A DNA stretch of 23,753 nt from Paradesertivirga sp036399495 (GTDB lineage Bacteria; Bacteroidota; Bacteroidia; Sphingobacteriales; Sphingobacteriaceae). The position numbers were made by a program, and so were the translations under genes. Below the pieces are notes generated by a model, which was not told the DNA's origin, searched no databases, and worked only from the letters and a program-made list of their open reading frames with translations. The DNA is taken from positions 1-23,753 of the forward strand of contig DASWMZ010000047.1 of the NCBI GenBank assembly GCA_036399495.1, in the 5' to 3' direction. Shown one piece after another: positions 15,166 through 22,288 of this stretch. Position 1 is the first letter of the stretch. Each line of letters opens with the position of its first letter.

Positions 15166-16506
15166 TTAAAACCCGACAACAGCCTGGATAACGTATCCGT
15201 TAAATTTGCCACCATTGCGGTAATCTGCGGCAGGAAGATCTTTAAATTCTTGTGTTACATATTCGCCTTTTAACAAAATGTTCTTGGTTAAGAACCAACC
15301 GGCAGCTAAAGCCAAGCGGTCAACTTTTACGTCTTGTGTATAATTTAATGCGGGCGCTGTTCCCGCAGCTGCAACGTTTGCAGGTCTGAAATTTAAGGCG
15401 TTGTATCTTAGACCTATGAAAAGGTTTTCCTTGGCACCAATTCTGTATATAGCATCTGCAACATACTGACTTGCTTTTCTTTCATCAGTTTCGGTTTTTG
15501 TTCTTCCTTTGGCTGCTTCATACGTGCCAAAGAATTCCAGGCCTTTCATTTTAGCAAATGCATTTATCTGAACCGCATCAACTTTTTTACTAAAGCCCGG
15601 ATTTACACGGCCTGAGGTAAATTGCGCAGAGGCGGTGCTTCCTGTTTTTTCCAAGGTCATAAAGTAATTAGAGCCGGTACGGTCGCCTGCATATAGGGTT
15701 TGGCCGCCAGAGCTTTTATTTGTGTAATAAGAAGCTGATAGGCGTACACGTAAAACGTCTGACAGTTGTTTGTCGAATCCTCCTTTAAGATAAATCGCGG
15801 GAGATTTATGAACATTTGCATCCTGTGGGGTAGCAATCAGACTGTCTATATTTCCCTTGATCATTCCGTTTGATACACCAAGCATTCCGAAAAGTGCATT
15901 TTTACGTACCAGTACCTCACCTCCAATTTCGGTTGTAAAAGCATCAAGAATATAATTTTCTATGAATGGATTATAAAGTGTGTGTCCACCATCTGACCTG
16001 CGGAAATGCTGGTCGCCATAATTTATTTCCATGTGTCCAATTTTGATCGTGGTCACCTTCATGATATCTTCCCAGATCTGACCTTTGAACGGTAGTTTAT
16101 CAAACTGAATATAACCGCCTTTTACCCAGGTTTCGTTGTGGTGGCGGGCTGATAGATAGCTGGTTAAGTTCAGCCTGATGCCGTCGGCCAGTTGAACATC
16201 CATAAATAAATTGGCATTCGCGGTGTTGAATCCGGGGGTGATTTTGTAAAGATTATTTGCGGTGTTTTCGTGTTTTAAATTCTGAAATGATTGAGTGAAT
16301 CCGGCTCCCCAGTTAACTTTTAAACCGTTAAAAACAGCATTTGTGTCTTTTGGTGATTCGAAGACATTAATTCCGCGCTGATCATAAGGCCTCAGGTTGG
16401 CTACCTGTGTCTTTTCGCCATCTTCGGTTTGCGCGTAAGTAATTACAGGACTTATACATGCGAGTATAAGCGCTGTTTTTAAGAGTGTTTGTAGTGAAGT
16501 TTTCAT
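15166..16506 (-). CDS. Outer-membrane porin-like beta-barrel
   Basis: 446-residue secreted protein. Signal peptide at about 1-25 (ends ISPVITYAQ). The remainder is a long succession of amphipathic strands with polar turns (for example WVKGGYIQFDKLPF, IKIGHMEINYGDQHFRR, LFIGLRYNALNF), finishing in VIQAVVGF with the C-terminal Phe that barrel-assembly machinery recognises. Length and strand content suit a 16- to 18-stranded porin. GHMEINYGDQHFRRSDGGH is reminiscent of the phosphate-selective porin OprO/P group, but the substrate cannot be deduced. It starts 36 bases after YceI copy 2, with which it is probably cotranscribed. Confidence 0.82.
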   Translation of the reverse strand: MKTSLQTLLKTALILACISPVITYAQTEDGEKTQVANLRPYDQRGINVFESPKDTNAVFNGLKVNWGAGFTQSFQNLKHENTANNLYKITPGFNTANANLFMDVQLADGIRLNLTSYLSARHHNETWVKGGYIQFDKLPFKGQIWEDIMKVTTIKIGHMEINYGDQHFRRSDGGHTLYNPFIENYILDAFTTEIGGEVLVRKNALFGMLGVSNGMIKGNIDSLIATPQDANVHKSPAIYLKGGFDKQLSDVLRVRLSASYYTNKSSGGQTLYAGDRTGSNYFMTLEKTGSTASAQFTSGRVNPGFSKKVDAVQINAFAKMKGLEFFGTYEAAKGRTKTETDERKASQYVADAIYRIGAKENLFIGLRYNALNFRPANVAAAGTAPALNYTQDVKVDRLALAAGWFLTKNILLKGEYVTQEFKDLPAADYRNGGKFNGYVIQAVVGF

Positions 16507-16542
16507 GTTGTTGTATAATATTTGATCTGGTGTGTGTGGTTG

Positions 16543-17151
16543 CTATTTTTTCAGTTTCAAGAGTATGTCTATGGTTAAATCGTTACCGGTTTTTAAAGCG
16601 CCCATCATGAAGCTTGGAGCTTTGATGCCATAGTCACTCATTTTTAGTTCTTTAGAACCTTTACAGGTGATGCTTTCGTCAGCGTTAATGGTATAAGCAG
16701 TTTGGAGTGCTATTTGGTTGGTTACCCCGGCTATAGTTAAATTGCCAGTTGCTTTGATGGTTTTTTGCTGAGGAACAATAGTAGCCCGAATAAGCTTAAA
16801 GGTGATTTTGGTATATGTAGTAGCTTTCAGCGTTTTGTAAGCTCTGGTGTCCATCAGATTGTCTTTACTTTTTAAGTTTTTAACCGGTAAAGCAAAACTC
16901 AGAGAGCTTAAATCCTGAAGCTGGTTATTCTTGACTATGAAGTTTCCTTCGCACGTAAAGCTGGTTGCAAGCATAGTCCAATCATGGAGATTGGAGGTTC
17001 CTGAGACCTTTACCTGGGAACTAGGCACAATACTGTAAGGCGATTGCCCTTGCATATTTACTGTAAATGATGCAAGAAGTACTAGTGCCGTAATGGTCAA
17101 AAATCTTGTTAGATACGCTGATTGTAGATGGATGCTGCTATGAATTTTCAT
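16543..17151 (-). CDS. YceI-family periplasmic lipocalin-like protein (copy 2)
   Basis: 202-residue YceI protein. The N-terminal signal segment (TRFLTITALVLLASFTVNMQG, about residues 15-35) leads to the barrel starting YSIVPSSQVKVSGTSNLHDW, with SFALPVKNLKSKDNLMDTRA in the middle, the GNLTIAGVTNQIAL turn and the final LTIDILLKLKK. ATG 17151 is chosen. The longer frame beginning at TTG 17187 starts inside an exact -7 promoter box, so it cannot be the real start. It is the first gene of the unit YceI-porin-YceI-helical A-membrane protein, preceded by its own promoter and a paired Crp/FNR-like site. Confidence 0.85.
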   Translation of the reverse strand: MKIHSSIHLQSAYLTRFLTITALVLLASFTVNMQGQSPYSIVPSSQVKVSGTSNLHDWTMLATSFTCEGNFIVKNNQLQDLSSLSFALPVKNLKSKDNLMDTRAYKTLKATTYTKITFKLIRATIVPQQKTIKATGNLTIAGVTNQIALQTAYTINADESITCKGSKELKMSDYGIKAPSFMMGALKTGNDLTIDILLKLKK

Positions 17152-17184
17152 GCCTTTGGGATTTTGTTGTCGATTATTATATTC

Positions 17185-17192
17185 CAAAGGTA
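17185..17192 (-). promoter_or_regulatory. -7 box (TACCTTTG) of the YceI-porin operon
   Basis: Exact TAnnTTTG match on the minus strand, 33 bases before ATG 17151. Confidence 0.7.
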
Positions 17193-17215
17193 TTGTGCTG
17201 GAAAAGCGGAGAGAA

Positions 17216-17252
17216 TGATATGAAGTGTTGAATAAAGTGATTTACAACACTT
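17216..17252 (-). promoter_or_regulatory. Paired degenerate Crp/FNR-like sites and inverted repeat upstream of YceI copy 2
   Basis: On the plus strand TGATATGAAGTG (17216-17227) and TGATTTACAACA (17238-17249) share the half-site TGA (TCA on the coding strand), with centres exactly 22 bp apart. The proximal centre is 29.5 bp upstream of the -7 box. Overlapping them is a perfect 8-bp inverted repeat, AAGTGTTG-N14-CAACACTT (17223-17230/17245-17252), also with a 22-bp centre spacing. Only one half of each TGA-N6-TCA palindrome is intact, so this is weaker than the other two promoters. Confidence 0.45.
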
Positions 17253-17305
17253 AATTAATAGTTTACGATTTCGCCTCAGTCGATGTCTCGGTGGAATTGT
17301 ACTAA

Positions 17306-17337
17306 ATAAAAAAAGCATAAAGCTATGGCTTTATGCT
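17306..17337 (-). terminator. Rho-independent terminator after the universal stress gene
   Basis: A perfect 10-bp stem (AGCATAAAGC 17314-17323 with GCTTTATGCT 17328-17337) has a four-base loop. On the minus strand it is followed by seven T (17307-17313). It separates the pta-ackA-usp block from the YceI-porin block. Confidence 0.9.
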
Positions 17338-17360
17338 GCGAATGGTTATGAGAGGCCGTT

Positions 17361-18284
17361 TTATCTTAAATTTCCTGCGTCAAAACAAAAGAGATCTAAT
17401 TCTTCATTTGTTATAGCATTTTCATCCAGGCTGAATGAATAGGGCAGCACCAAAAGGGGCACTGTAGCATTATCTGCTAATTGCTTGCTTAGGCTGTTGT
17501 GAATAAGGCTCTGAAAAAAGTCATACCTTTTATGAACTAACGTTAAAACATCAGTTAGTCCTCTGCCGGCAATATCCAATAAACTGTTTTTTACATTATT
17601 ACTTTTAACATAATGGTAGTAAACCGGTGTATCCTGAGTACTGTGTTCGTTTGATAATATGCTATCTTCTTCTTTGGCATCTCCGGGAGCAGGGGCAAGT
17701 GGTGATATGTGATTCACCGTTATCTTAGCATGGAATGGCTTTGCTAGTTGGCGAAGATATTGAATCACTTTATCATTATTAAACGTAAGATCTGTAGCAT
17801 ACACGATGTTTTTAATGCCCTTGAATTGCAGACTTTCGGGAACCAGCAGTACGGGACAATTTAATTTATCAAGAACTGTATGTGTGTGACTGCCCAATAA
17901 AAATCTGGTTAAGCCGGTGGATTTATGTGAACCCATAACAACCAGATCAATCTTATTTACGGAGATCAAATTTTCAGCAGTTTGTGCTAAATGACCGTAA
18001 TCTGTTGTGTAGGTAATTAAGGGTTTAAATGCTTCTTGGTTTTGCAATAGCATATCTTGCAGATGTTTCTGCTGCTCTTTAAGCTCAACAATTGTTTCTT
18101 TTTTGAGAAGCAAATGATCTGCGACCGGCCAGCTGAACTCTGGAGCACTGCCCGCTGTAAGATTGAGTTCTAAAGCATGACACAGCAGAATATCAGCTTT
18201 GGTGTTAATTGCAATTTGCAGGGCAAATTCGGCGGCATATCCTGCCCGGATGGAGAAGTCGGTAAGTACGAGGATAGTCTTCAT
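17361..18284 (-). CDS. Tandem-domain universal stress protein (UspA family)
   Basis: 307 residues forming two UspA folds (about 1-150 and 155-290). Domain 1 opens MKTILVLTDFSIRAGYAAEF and carries the nucleotide-loop region MGSHKSTGLTRFLLGSHT. The consensus G-x2-G-x9-G-(S/T) has its second Gly replaced by Lys121, while Gly118, Gly131 and Ser132 remain. Domain 2 (KNIVYATDLTF ... NATVPLLVLP) has no such loop, so it probably does not bind ATP. Tandem Usp proteins of this kind accumulate under energy or oxygen limitation in several bacteria. It lies 99 bases after ackA, with a paired Crp/FNR-like site in the gap, and is followed by a terminator. It may therefore be transcribed both with pta-ackA and from its own promoter. 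Confidence 0.9.
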   Translation of the reverse strand: MKTILVLTDFSIRAGYAAEFALQIAINTKADILLCHALELNLTAGSAPEFSWPVADHLLLKKETIVELKEQQKHLQDMLLQNQEAFKPLITYTTDYGHLAQTAENLISVNKIDLVVMGSHKSTGLTRFLLGSHTHTVLDKLNCPVLLVPESLQFKGIKNIVYATDLTFNNDKVIQYLRQLAKPFHAKITVNHISPLAPAPGDAKEEDSILSNEHSTQDTPVYYHYVKSNNVKNSLLDIAGRGLTDVLTLVHKRYDFFQSLIHNSLSKQLADNATVPLLVLPYSFSLDENAITNEELDLFCFDAGNLR

Positions 18285-18301
18285 AATATAAGTTTATATC
18301 A

Positions 18302-18366
18302 TAAATGTCGCTGACTATCAGGTTTTTTTATATGACTTTGATCATTAATTGAGATGACTTTGCAAC
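18302..18366 (-). promoter_or_regulatory. Candidate usp promoter with paired Crp/FNR-like sites
   Basis: TGACTTTGATCA (18333-18344) is an exact TGA-N6-TCA palindrome. A second copy of its first half, TGACTTTG, recurs at 18355, so the two centres are 22 bp apart (nine-base direct repeat ATGACTTTG at 18332 and 18354). A poor -7-like box, GACATTTA on the minus strand (18302-18309), lies 29.5 bp from the proximal centre, the same spacing as in the neighbouring promoters. A weak box with a well-placed activator site fits an activator-dependent promoter. Confidence 0.5.
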
Positions 18367-18383
18367 TGAATGTTTGGTTAAAT

Positions 18384-19604
18384 TCAATTGTTCGTCTCAG
18401 CTTTTTGTTGGGATAGAAGTTCTGCGCATTGGTTAGCAATCTCCAATTCTTCATTTGTTGGGATAACCAAAATCTTCGTACGCGCTTTGCCAGAACTAAT
18501 CTCCCTGATTCCGATTCCCGGCAAAGCGTTCTTTTCCGCGTCCAGTTCGATTCCTAAAAAGTCTAGATTCTGGCAAACCAGCTCACGGGTTAAACTGTCG
18601 TTTTCACCAACTCCTGCGGTAAAAACGATCGCATCAAGTCCGTTAAGAACCGCTGCATAAGAACCAATGAATTTCTTGATCCGATAAGCGTACATGTCGT
18701 ATGCCAGCTTGGCTATTTCATCGCCGTCATTCATCGACTTACGTACATCTCGCATGTCGCTATATCCCGTAAGGCCAACCATGCCGCTTTGCTTATTTAA
18801 TAGCTCATTAACCTGGTCAATGGAATATCCAATCTCGGCCATTAAATGAAATATTACTGAGGCATCAATATTTCCCGAACGGGTTCCCATAATCAATCCG
18901 TCTAAAGGCGTCAATCCCATACTCGTGTCAACACACTTACCTCCATCTACGGCCGCCATGCTGCAGCCGTTACCCAAATGAATGGTAATGATTTTTGCCT
19001 TCGGATTGCCAAGGTGTTTTAATGCCTGGTCGGTTACATACTTATGGCTTGTACCATGGAAACCATAAACCCTGATTCCATACTTTTTATAATAAGAACT
19101 GGGTATAGCATACCGGAAGGCTTTTTCAGGCATCGTTTGGTGAAAGGCTGTATCGAAGACCGCTATCTGAACTGCTTTTTTAAATATTTTTTCGCATACT
19201 GAAATTCCAAGAAAATGCCCCGGATTATGAAGGGGAGCTAGAGCGAAAAGTTTTTGAATCTCATCTTTTACTTCAGAAGTAATCACGGTGTTTTTTGAAA
19301 AGTATTCGCCGCCATGAACCACACGATGGCCGACCACCCCGATCTCATCCGGTTTCTGGATAACGCCAATGTCGGGCTTAGTCAAAAGTTCTCCAACCTT
19401 CAGCATCCCTTCTTCATGATCCTTCAGATCTAGTATAATCTTAACAGATTCCTCTTTGTTCTCGAGGTTAGCCTTGTGAGTGATAACAGAATTAGGCAAG
19501 CCTATTCTTTCTACCAGGCCGCTGCAAATCGGCTTAGTCGACGGCATTTTAAAAAGTTGATACTTTATGGAGCTGCTGCCGGAGTTGATAACTAGAATAT
19601 TCAT
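18384..19604 (-). CDS. ackA: Acetate kinase
   Basis: Cytoplasmic enzyme that makes ATP and acetate from acetyl phosphate and ADP, the energy-yielding step of acetate fermentation or overflow. The 406 residues show the ASKHA fold and all expected active-site residues: Asn7 in LVINSGSSS, Arg94 in VGHRVVHGG, Asp151 in VFDTAFHQTMP, His183 in GFHGTSH, His209 in IHLGNGCSMAAVDGG, Arg242 in MGTRSGNID and Glu385 in PTNEELEIA. The start ATG overlaps the pta stop by four bases (ATGA), implying translational coupling. Nothing is missing or unusual. Confidence 0.97.
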   Translation of the reverse strand: MNILVINSGSSSIKYQLFKMPSTKPICSGLVERIGLPNSVITHKANLENKEESVKIILDLKDHEEGMLKVGELLTKPDIGVIQKPDEIGVVGHRVVHGGEYFSKNTVITSEVKDEIQKLFALAPLHNPGHFLGISVCEKIFKKAVQIAVFDTAFHQTMPEKAFRYAIPSSYYKKYGIRVYGFHGTSHKYVTDQALKHLGNPKAKIITIHLGNGCSMAAVDGGKCVDTSMGLTPLDGLIMGTRSGNIDASVIFHLMAEIGYSIDQVNELLNKQSGMVGLTGYSDMRDVRKSMNDGDEIAKLAYDMYAYRIKKFIGSYAAVLNGLDAIVFTAGVGENDSLTRELVCQNLDFLGIELDAEKNALPGIGIREISSGKARTKILVIPTNEELEIANQCAELLSQQKAETNN

Positions 19605-21703
19605 AGATCTTTATGTTCTTGCGCCTGTATGGCGGTAATTATTACGGTATTAAAGATATCCTCAACAGTACAACCCCGGCTTAAATCATTCACGGGTTTA
19701 TTAAGTCCTTGAAGCATAGGCCCAATTGCCAAAGCCCCAGTTTCCCGTTGTACGGCTTTGTACGTGTTGTTCCCCGTATTCAAATCGGGGAAGATCAACA
19801 CACTGGCTTGTCCGGCTACCTTAGAATCGGGCATTTTTTGTTTGCCTACGGCAGGGTCTACTGCTGCATCGTATTGAATCGGCCCTTCAATCATTAAGTC
19901 GGGACGTTTTTCCCTTACAATCTCTGTTGCCTTGCGAACCTTTTCTACGTCCATGCCAGCACCCGAATTTCCGGAAGAGTAAGAAAGCATCGCTATCCTT
20001 GGTTCTATTCCAAATCGTTTACTGGAATCTGCAGAGGAAATCGCGATTTCAGCTAATTGTTCTGCCGTTGGATTCGGGTTAACCGCACAATCTCCAAATA
20101 CACAAACCCGGTCTTCAAGACACATAAAAAATATAGATGATACCGTAGATATTCCCGGCCGCGTTTTAACAAATTGTAAAGCCGGCCTTATGGTATGCTG
20201 AGTGGTATGGGTTGCCCCCGAAACCATTCCATCCGCATGGCCCTTGTACACCATCATGGTTCCAAAATAAGAAACATCAGTCATGAGATCGCGGGCCATT
20301 TCGCGGGTTACATTTTTATTTTTACGCAACTCAAGGAGCGTTTCTACATACGTTTCATAAAATTCAGAATTAGCGGGATCGATAATTTGTATCCTTTCAC
20401 TATCCAGATTTATTCCCAGGCGTTTAATTGAAGCGTTAATCTCTATGGGATTACCTAGTAGGATAACGGTAACAATCTCCTGGCCTGTTAAACGGGCGGC
20501 GGCCTTTAAAATTCTGTCATCATTGCCTTCGGGCAATACAATTTTTTTGATTTCCCTTTTTGCCCATTTCGAAAGCTGGTACTGAAACATGTGCGGCGTA
20601 ATCGCCTCCGATTTGTAGGTGATAATGCTTTCTTCGAGTGCTGAAAGATTCACATACTTGTTAAAGGTATTAATTGCGAGTTCGATTTTTTTGAGATTGT
20701 CGGCGGTAATGCTTGCTTTTACTGTGCCTATCTGAGTCGTCGTCTGGAATGTTCCGGTTTGCACAGAAATAATAGGAAATACATTTTTCGATCCTTCAAT
20801 CAGACGTATAATCGGCTCCTCCGGTTGCGACCCGGCAGTTAAAACAATGCCGGCCACTTTTGGGTAGCTGGCCGAAAGATTCGCCTGTAACGCAGCGATA
20901 ATAATATCTCCCCGGTCTCCGGGTGTAACGATTAGAACATTCTCTTTAATATGGTTAAGAAAATTGGGAACCTGCATAGCGCCGGTAACAAAATTGTCAA
21001 CCTGGTTTGAGAGGTGCTCTGCTCCAAATAACAAATTTCCCTTAAGACTTTGGTAAATATCTTTTACTGTTGGGCTTTGCAGCTTTTTATCTAAAGGAAT
21101 TACCGTCAAAACAATATGATTTGGCAACTGGCTGGCTAATGTCTGCCTCACTACTTCGACACTTTCCGGATCCAGCTTATTTATTGCGACTGCGAGTACC
21201 TGGATTTCGCGCGATTCGAAATTCCGCAAAAAGTTAATAGCTGCCTGAATGATTTGTCCTGGTGTTTTATTTTCGCCTGATATTACCAAAATGGCCGGCG
21301 AGCCCAGGTTTTTCGCAATAAGTGCATTTGTTTCAAATTCAAACGCGGTACTTTCGCCATTAAAATCACTACCCTCTAGAACGGTAAAATCGTAGTTTTC
21401 TTCAAGTTTTTTAAACTTGTTGATAACAGTTTCAATCATTTCTCCCTGACTTTTATTTTCCAGATGCCGCATCGCATCCTGTAAAGTCAAAGCATAAGCA
21501 TCGCTGAAATTTATTGGTAGCTTAAAGTGATTGAGAATTGTTTCGATGTGAACATCGCATTGGTTTAGTTCAATATCATTAATAATAGGTTTGAAGTACC
21601 CGATTTTTTTTGCCTTACCTAAAAGCATGTTCACTAGCCCCAAGGCTATAATAGATTTGCCACTATAAGGCTCAGAAGAGGCTATAAAAATCGTTTTAGT
21701 CAT
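19601..21703 (-). CDS. pta: Phosphate acetyltransferase, long form with N-terminal P-loop domain
   Basis: Converts acetyl-CoA and phosphate to acetyl phosphate and CoA, feeding acetate kinase. The 700 residues match the long (E. coli-type, ~714) enzyme. They comprise a BioD/CobB-like P-loop domain (about 1-200; nucleotide motif SSEPYSGKS, 9-17), a DRTGG-type domain (about 215-340, PGDRGD at 261-266) and the catalytic PTA_PTB domain (about 372-695). Catalytic-domain landmarks are VLPEGNDDRILKAA, GMVSGATHTTQHTIRPALQF, FMCLEDRVCVFGDCAVNPNP, MLSYSSGNSG and the C-terminal GPMLQGLNKPVNDLSRGC. Long-form Pta enzymes can be allosterically regulated by metabolites through the N-terminal part (known for E. 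coli; not shown here). It begins seven bases after helical protein B, so the unit reads helical B-pta-ackA. Confidence 0.96.
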   Translation of the reverse strand: MTKTIFIASSEPYSGKSIIALGLVNMLLGKAKKIGYFKPIINDIELNQCDVHIETILNHFKLPINFSDAYALTLQDAMRHLENKSQGEMIETVINKFKKLEENYDFTVLEGSDFNGESTAFEFETNALIAKNLGSPAILVISGENKTPGQIIQAAINFLRNFESREIQVLAVAINKLDPESVEVVRQTLASQLPNHIVLTVIPLDKKLQSPTVKDIYQSLKGNLLFGAEHLSNQVDNFVTGAMQVPNFLNHIKENVLIVTPGDRGDIIIAALQANLSASYPKVAGIVLTAGSQPEEPIIRLIEGSKNVFPIISVQTGTFQTTTQIGTVKASITADNLKKIELAINTFNKYVNLSALEESIITYKSEAITPHMFQYQLSKWAKREIKKIVLPEGNDDRILKAAARLTGQEIVTVILLGNPIEINASIKRLGINLDSERIQIIDPANSEFYETYVETLLELRKNKNVTREMARDLMTDVSYFGTMMVYKGHADGMVSGATHTTQHTIRPALQFVKTRPGISTVSSIFFMCLEDRVCVFGDCAVNPNPTAEQLAEIAISSADSSKRFGIEPRIAMLSYSSGNSGAGMDVEKVRKATEIVREKRPDLMIEGPIQYDAAVDPAVGKQKMPDSKVAGQASVLIFPDLNTGNNTYKAVQRETGALAIGPMLQGLNKPVNDLSRGCTVEDIFNTVIITAIQAQEHKDL

Positions 21704-21710
21704 TAAATTA

Positions 21711-22130
21711 TTAACGTTTGCTCTCCTTTAACCTTGGTTTAGTTAGGTCGAAGACACTTTCTTTAAATAACTCATATTTGCTCTGATTTGTATAAAGATC
21801 TGTTGTTAGCTTATTGTGGGTCTCAATCAGATTAAGTTCAAGTTTTATATCAGGCTGCAACACCAGGTGTTCGAAGTTGTGAAGGTAATCAACAATTCTG
21901 TTTTTTAAATCAGCGTTGGCTTGTTCTATTTTCACTGCGCTGATGGTTGTTTCGGCGATTAATTCAAAGCAATCGTCTTCTACAAGTCGGCTTAAATTTC
22001 TATTGATTAGTTTTCGTAAAAACATAAGGCCCTCCGCCTCGAATTCCAGATCAGAAACCCATTCTTTGCTTTTCAGATACAGCTCCTGAAGTTCGGTGTT
22101 TAATTCGTTGTCTTCTATTACAGTTGTCAT
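21711..22130 (-). CDS. Small all-helical cytoplasmic protein B, first gene of the pta-ackA unit
   Basis: 139 residues (MTTVIEDNELNTELQELY...), no signal or membrane segment, predicted helical throughout, with a Lys/Arg-rich tail. It resembles helical protein A of the YceI operon in length, in SDLEFEAEGLMFLRKL (A has SDLIFLDEEVSFLKSLL) and in overall helix pattern, so the two are probably paralogues. ATG 22130 is used. The longer frame from TTG 22154 begins inside the -7 promoter box and is rejected. It ends seven bases before pta. No known family is recognised; its position as leader gene of a fermentation unit suggests a linked regulatory or scaffold role, which is a guess. Confidence 0.75.
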   Translation of the reverse strand: MTTVIEDNELNTELQELYLKSKEWVSDLEFEAEGLMFLRKLINRNLSRLVEDDCFELIAETTISAVKIEQANADLKNRIVDYLHNFEHLVLQPDIKLELNLIETHNKLTTDLYTNQSKYELFKESVFDLTKPRLKESKR

Positions 22131-22151
22131 GGTTTGATGTTTTATCTTATA

Positions 22152-22159
22152 CAAAGATG
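22152..22159 (-). promoter_or_regulatory. -7-like box (CATCTTTG) of the helical B-pta-ackA unit
   Basis: It matches TAnnTTTG at every fixed position but the first. It lies 21 bases before ATG 22130 and 28.5 bp from the centre of the nearest Crp/FNR-like palindrome. Confidence 0.55.
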
Positions 22160-22181
22160 AATGAATACGCGTTCCTGAATG

Positions 22182-22215
22182 TGACAGGCATCAGGCTTAA
22201 CTATGATCTTCGTCA
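22182..22215. promoter_or_regulatory. Two exact Crp/FNR-like palindromes between the kinase and the pta unit
   Basis: TGACAGGCATCA (22182-22193) and TGATCTTCGTCA (22204-22215) both fit TGA-N6-TCA and both continue TCAGG; their centres are 22 bp apart. Relative to the minus-strand pta-unit promoter they fall near -42 and -64 (assuming initiation about 7 bases after the box), the classic class II and class I activator positions. Relative to the kinase promoter they are farther away, near -72 and -94. Confidence 0.6.
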
Positions 22216-22243
22216 GGTTTCTGTTTAGTGATCATTTTTAAAA

Positions 22244-22275
22244 TTGCGTTAAGGCAGTTAAATCAATTAAGTTTG
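22244..22275 (+). promoter_or_regulatory. Promoter of the PAS histidine kinase operon
   Basis: TTG at 22244-22246, 21 bases, then an exact -7 box TAAGTTTG at 22268-22275. The box ends only 13 bases before the ATG, so the transcript leader would be very short (perhaps 5-8 bases). Confidence 0.65.
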
Positions 22276-22288
22276 TATAATTGACTAA

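Noticed and set aside
15166..16506. TonB-dependent receptor or SusC-like transporter
   Set aside because: There is no plug domain or TonB box, and 446 residues is far too short; a simple porin-type barrel fits better.
22130..22154. Eight-residue N-terminal extension of helical protein B (TTG start)
   Set aside because: The TTG belongs to the predicted -7 box, upstream of the transcription start.
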